Source of the DNA: Pseudomonadota bacterium
GTDB taxonomy: Bacteria; Pseudomonadota; Alphaproteobacteria; Caulobacterales; Caulobacteraceae
Direction of reading: 5' to 3'
DNA length: 5,625 nt
Assembly (NCBI GenBank): GCA_023456105.1
Contig: JAEYAO010000080.1
Location: 1 to 5,625, forward strand
This document shows, piece after piece, positions 3,906-5,625 of the stretch; positions within the stretch are counted from its first letter, which is position 1, and each line of letters opens with the position of its first letter. The notes under the pieces are model-generated. The model did not search any database and was not told the origin of the DNA. It saw only the letters and a program-made list of their open reading frames with translations. Made by a program: the position numbers and the translations under genes.

Positions 3906-5625
3906 ATGGAAAACATGGAAACAGTCAGCGTAAAAATAAACGGCCGGGACTACCAGGCGCCGAAGAATGCCACCATACTGGAAGCATGCCGAATTGCCGG
4001 AATTGACATTCCGACGCTTTGCTATATGAAAGAGTACAACGAAATCGGAGCGTGCCGTCTCTGTCTGGTCGAAGTCAAGGGTGCGCGCGGTCTCGCAGCA
4101 GCATGCGTACAACCCGTAAACGATGGAATGGAAATCTTCACAAACACGCCACGCGTGCGTGAAAACAGAAAACTCAACTTGGAGCTGATACTCTCCGCAC
4201 ATGAAAAAAAATGTCTTTCCTGCATCAGGAACCAAGCATGTGATCTGCAAAAATTCTGTAAGGATTACGGTGTGGAGGACGCTGCCCACTTTGAGGGTAA
4301 AATGCCGGAAAGCCGCATTGATGATTCCACAGTTGCGATCGTCCGTGACAACGGCAAATGTGTTTTATGCCGCAGATGTGTTGCCGCTTGCTCGAATATG
4401 CAGGACATCGGTGTGATCGGTGCGGTCAACCGCGGTTTTGACACGCATATCGCAAGCCCGTTTGAGAAAAATCTGGCGGATACCTCCTGCATCAACTGCG
4501 GACAGTGCGTGGTGGCGTGTCCGGTAGGTGCGCTGTATGAACGCGACGACACGCAGAAGATTCTCGACGCGCTCGCAGATCCTACAAAACACGTTGCGAT
4601 CTGTACGGCGCCATCTGTTCGTGCCACGATCGGAGAATGCTTCGGTATGGCGCCGGGAACAGATGCAGAACCGCAGATGATTGCAGCCCTGAAACGCCTC
4701 GGCTTCGATGGCGTTTATGATATGAACCTTACGGCAGATTTGACGATCATGGAGGAGGCAACGGAGTTCCTGGATAGGATGCAGAACGGCGGCAAGCTTC
4801 CGCTCATCACCTCTTGTTCCCCCGGCTGGATTAAATACTGTGAGCACTATTTCCCGGAATTTACGGACAATCTTTCCACCTGTAAGTCGCCGCAGCAGAT
4901 GTTCGGCGCGATGTATAAAACTTATTACGCACAAAAGGTCGGACTGGACCCCAAGGATATCGTCTTTGTATCGGCCATTCCCTGTACAGCAAAAAAATTC
5001 GAGGTCACCCGTGATGGACAATCGGCCGCAGGCGTTCCTGATGTCGATATTGCCGTCACTACAAGAGAGCTTGGCCGCATGATTGAAAAGGCCGGTATCA
5101 ACTTTAAGGAGATGCCTACAAACGAAAGCTTTGATACGCCGTTCGACATCGGTTCGGGCGCCGGTGCGATCTTCGGCGCGACCGGCGGCGTCATGGAAGC
5201 GGCTCTCCGAACCGCTGCTGAGGTTATCCTCGGAAAGCCCCTCGAAAAGCTGGATTTCAACGAAGTTCGCGGAACCGAAGGCATCAAATTTGCGGCGTAT
5301 ACACTCGGAGACATCACGGTAAAGGTTGCAGTAGCCAGCGGAACTGCCAACGCCAAAAAGCTTTTGAAGAAGGTCAGAAGCGGCGAGGTCGACGTTGATT
5401 TCATTGAAATCATGGCATGTCCCGGCGGTTGTGTAAACGGCGGAGGACAGCCTGTCCAAAGCGCTTTGGTACGTAATACAATGGATCTGAAAACGCTGCG
5501 TGCGGCCGTTCTGTATCACGACGACCAAACTGCGGATATACGTAAATCGCATGAAAATGCCGCAGTCAAGAAACTGTACGACGAATATCTTGAAAAGCCG
5601 GGCAGTCACAAGGCACATGAAATCC
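3906..5625 (+). CDS. hydA: HydA, catalytic H-cluster subunit of [FeFe] hydrogenase (3' end beyond the window)
   Basis: The frame is open from the ATG to the window edge: 573 full codons plus one base, no stop. Domains: plant-type [2Fe-2S] (C39, C50, C53, C67); His-Cys3 [4Fe-4S] (H99, C103, C106, C112); two [4Fe-4S] clusters (C152/C155/C158/C162 and C195/C198/C201/C205); then the H-cluster domain from about residue 228. Its signatures are L1 TSCSPGW (302-308), L2 IPCTAKKFE (358-366) and L3 EIMACPGGCVNGGGQP (501-516). Compared with the Clostridium pasteurianum enzyme CpI, the proton path is kept (C304, S324, E284, E287, R291) and so are ligands C360, C505 and C509. However, Ser305 stands where CpI has ligand Cys300, and Ile358 replaces the L2 Met. 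HydA makes or oxidises H2 with electrons relayed from HydB, in the cytoplasm; no signal peptide is seen. The family's RKSHEN segment near the C-terminus is present (546-551), so only a short tail is missing. The NADP-reducing HndD family is the closest alternative name. Confidence 0.96.
   Translation, partial: MENMETVSVKINGRDYQAPKNATILEACRIAGIDIPTLCYMKEYNEIGACRLCLVEVKGARGLAAACVQPVNDGMEIFTNTPRVRENRKLNLELILSAHEKKCLSCIRNQACDLQKFCKDYGVEDAAHFEGKMPESRIDDSTVAIVRDNGKCVLCRRCVAACSNMQDIGVIGAVNRGFDTHIASPFEKNLADTSCINCGQCVVACPVGALYERDDTQKILDALADPTKHVAICTAPSVRATIGECFGMAPGTDAEPQMIAALKRLGFDGVYDMNLTADLTIMEEATEFLDRMQNGGKLPLITSCSPGWIKYCEHYFPEFTDNLSTCKSPQQMFGAMYKTYYAQKVGLDPKDIVFVSAIPCTAKKFEVTRDGQSAAGVPDVDIAVTTRELGRMIEKAGINFKEMPTNESFDTPFDIGSGAGAIFGATGGVMEAALRTAAEVILGKPLEKLDFNEVRGTEGIKFAAYTLGDITVKVAVASGTANAKKLLKKVRSGEVDVDFIEIMACPGGCVNGGGQPVQSALVRNTMDLKTLRAAVLYHDDQTADIRKSHENAAVKKLYDEYLEKPGSHKAHEI

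Noticed and set aside
3135..4289. 384-codon open frame on the minus strand across hydB and hydA
   Set aside because: It lies antisense to two unmistakable conserved genes, has no recognisable product, and its residue make-up is that of a shadow frame. Long antisense frames are common opposite GC-biased codons.
4365..5618. 417-codon open frame on the minus strand opposite hydA
   Set aside because: It is antisense to the H-cluster domain of hydA, whose ligands and motifs are all in the plus frame. No family resemblance was seen.
248..5625. Respiratory complex I (nuoEFG) cluster
   Set aside because: HydB has extra N- and C-terminal Fe-S domains, and the NuoG-like protein continues into an H-cluster domain with L1, L2 and L3 motifs, which NuoG lacks.
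1..5625. CRISPR array, tRNA, rRNA or insertion sequence
   Set aside because: No spaced direct repeats, cloverleaf-like sequences, transposase or terminal repeats were recognised on either strand.

Overview
The window carries most of one operon, read left to right on the + strand, for an electron-bifurcating, NAD-linked [FeFe] hydrogenase of the HydABC type. This cytoplasmic enzyme couples NADH and reduced ferredoxin to H2 production, or the reverse. The gene order, the very strong Shine-Dalgarno sequences (AAGGAGG, GAAAGGAG), the mid-GC coding sequence and the AT-rich leader suggest an anaerobic fermentative or acetogenic member of the Clostridia (Firmicutes). No species can be named from the sequence.

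Layout. Bases 1-247 are an AT-rich leader with a candidate sigma-A promoter (about 110-138) and several small palindromes. Next come hydC (248-745, NuoE-like [2Fe-2S] subunit), a stand-alone GHKL/HATPase ATP-binding protein (751-1320), a small thioredoxin-fold ferredoxin-like protein with only three of the four usual cluster cysteines (1395-1757), and an unusually long 342-bp gap with no convincing gene (1758-2099). The window ends with hydB (2100-3887, NuoF-like flavoprotein subunit with extra Fe-S domains) and hydA (3906 to the right edge, the catalytic H-cluster subunit). HydA is open to the last base and lacks only its extreme C-terminus and stop.

How the genes work together. HydB holds the FMN/NAD(H) site and is the expected bifurcation centre. 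HydC adds a [2Fe-2S] cluster to it. HydA carries a NuoG-like chain of Fe-S clusters leading to the H-cluster. The ATPase and the small three-Cys protein are known companions of such operons in Clostridia, but their roles are not established. From memory, the order C - ATPase - small Fe-S protein - B - A resembles the hydCEDBA cluster of Acetobacterium woodii.

The core system is known and I do not claim a new one. The points most worth a second look are: a Ser at an H-cluster cysteine-ligand position in HydA (with Met to Ile in motif L2); the missing cysteine in the small protein and its resemblance to the HydB N-terminal domain; the GHKL ATPase without kinase parts inside a hydrogenase operon; the 342-bp gap before hydB; and a possible hairpin between the Shine-Dalgarno and start codon of the small gene.
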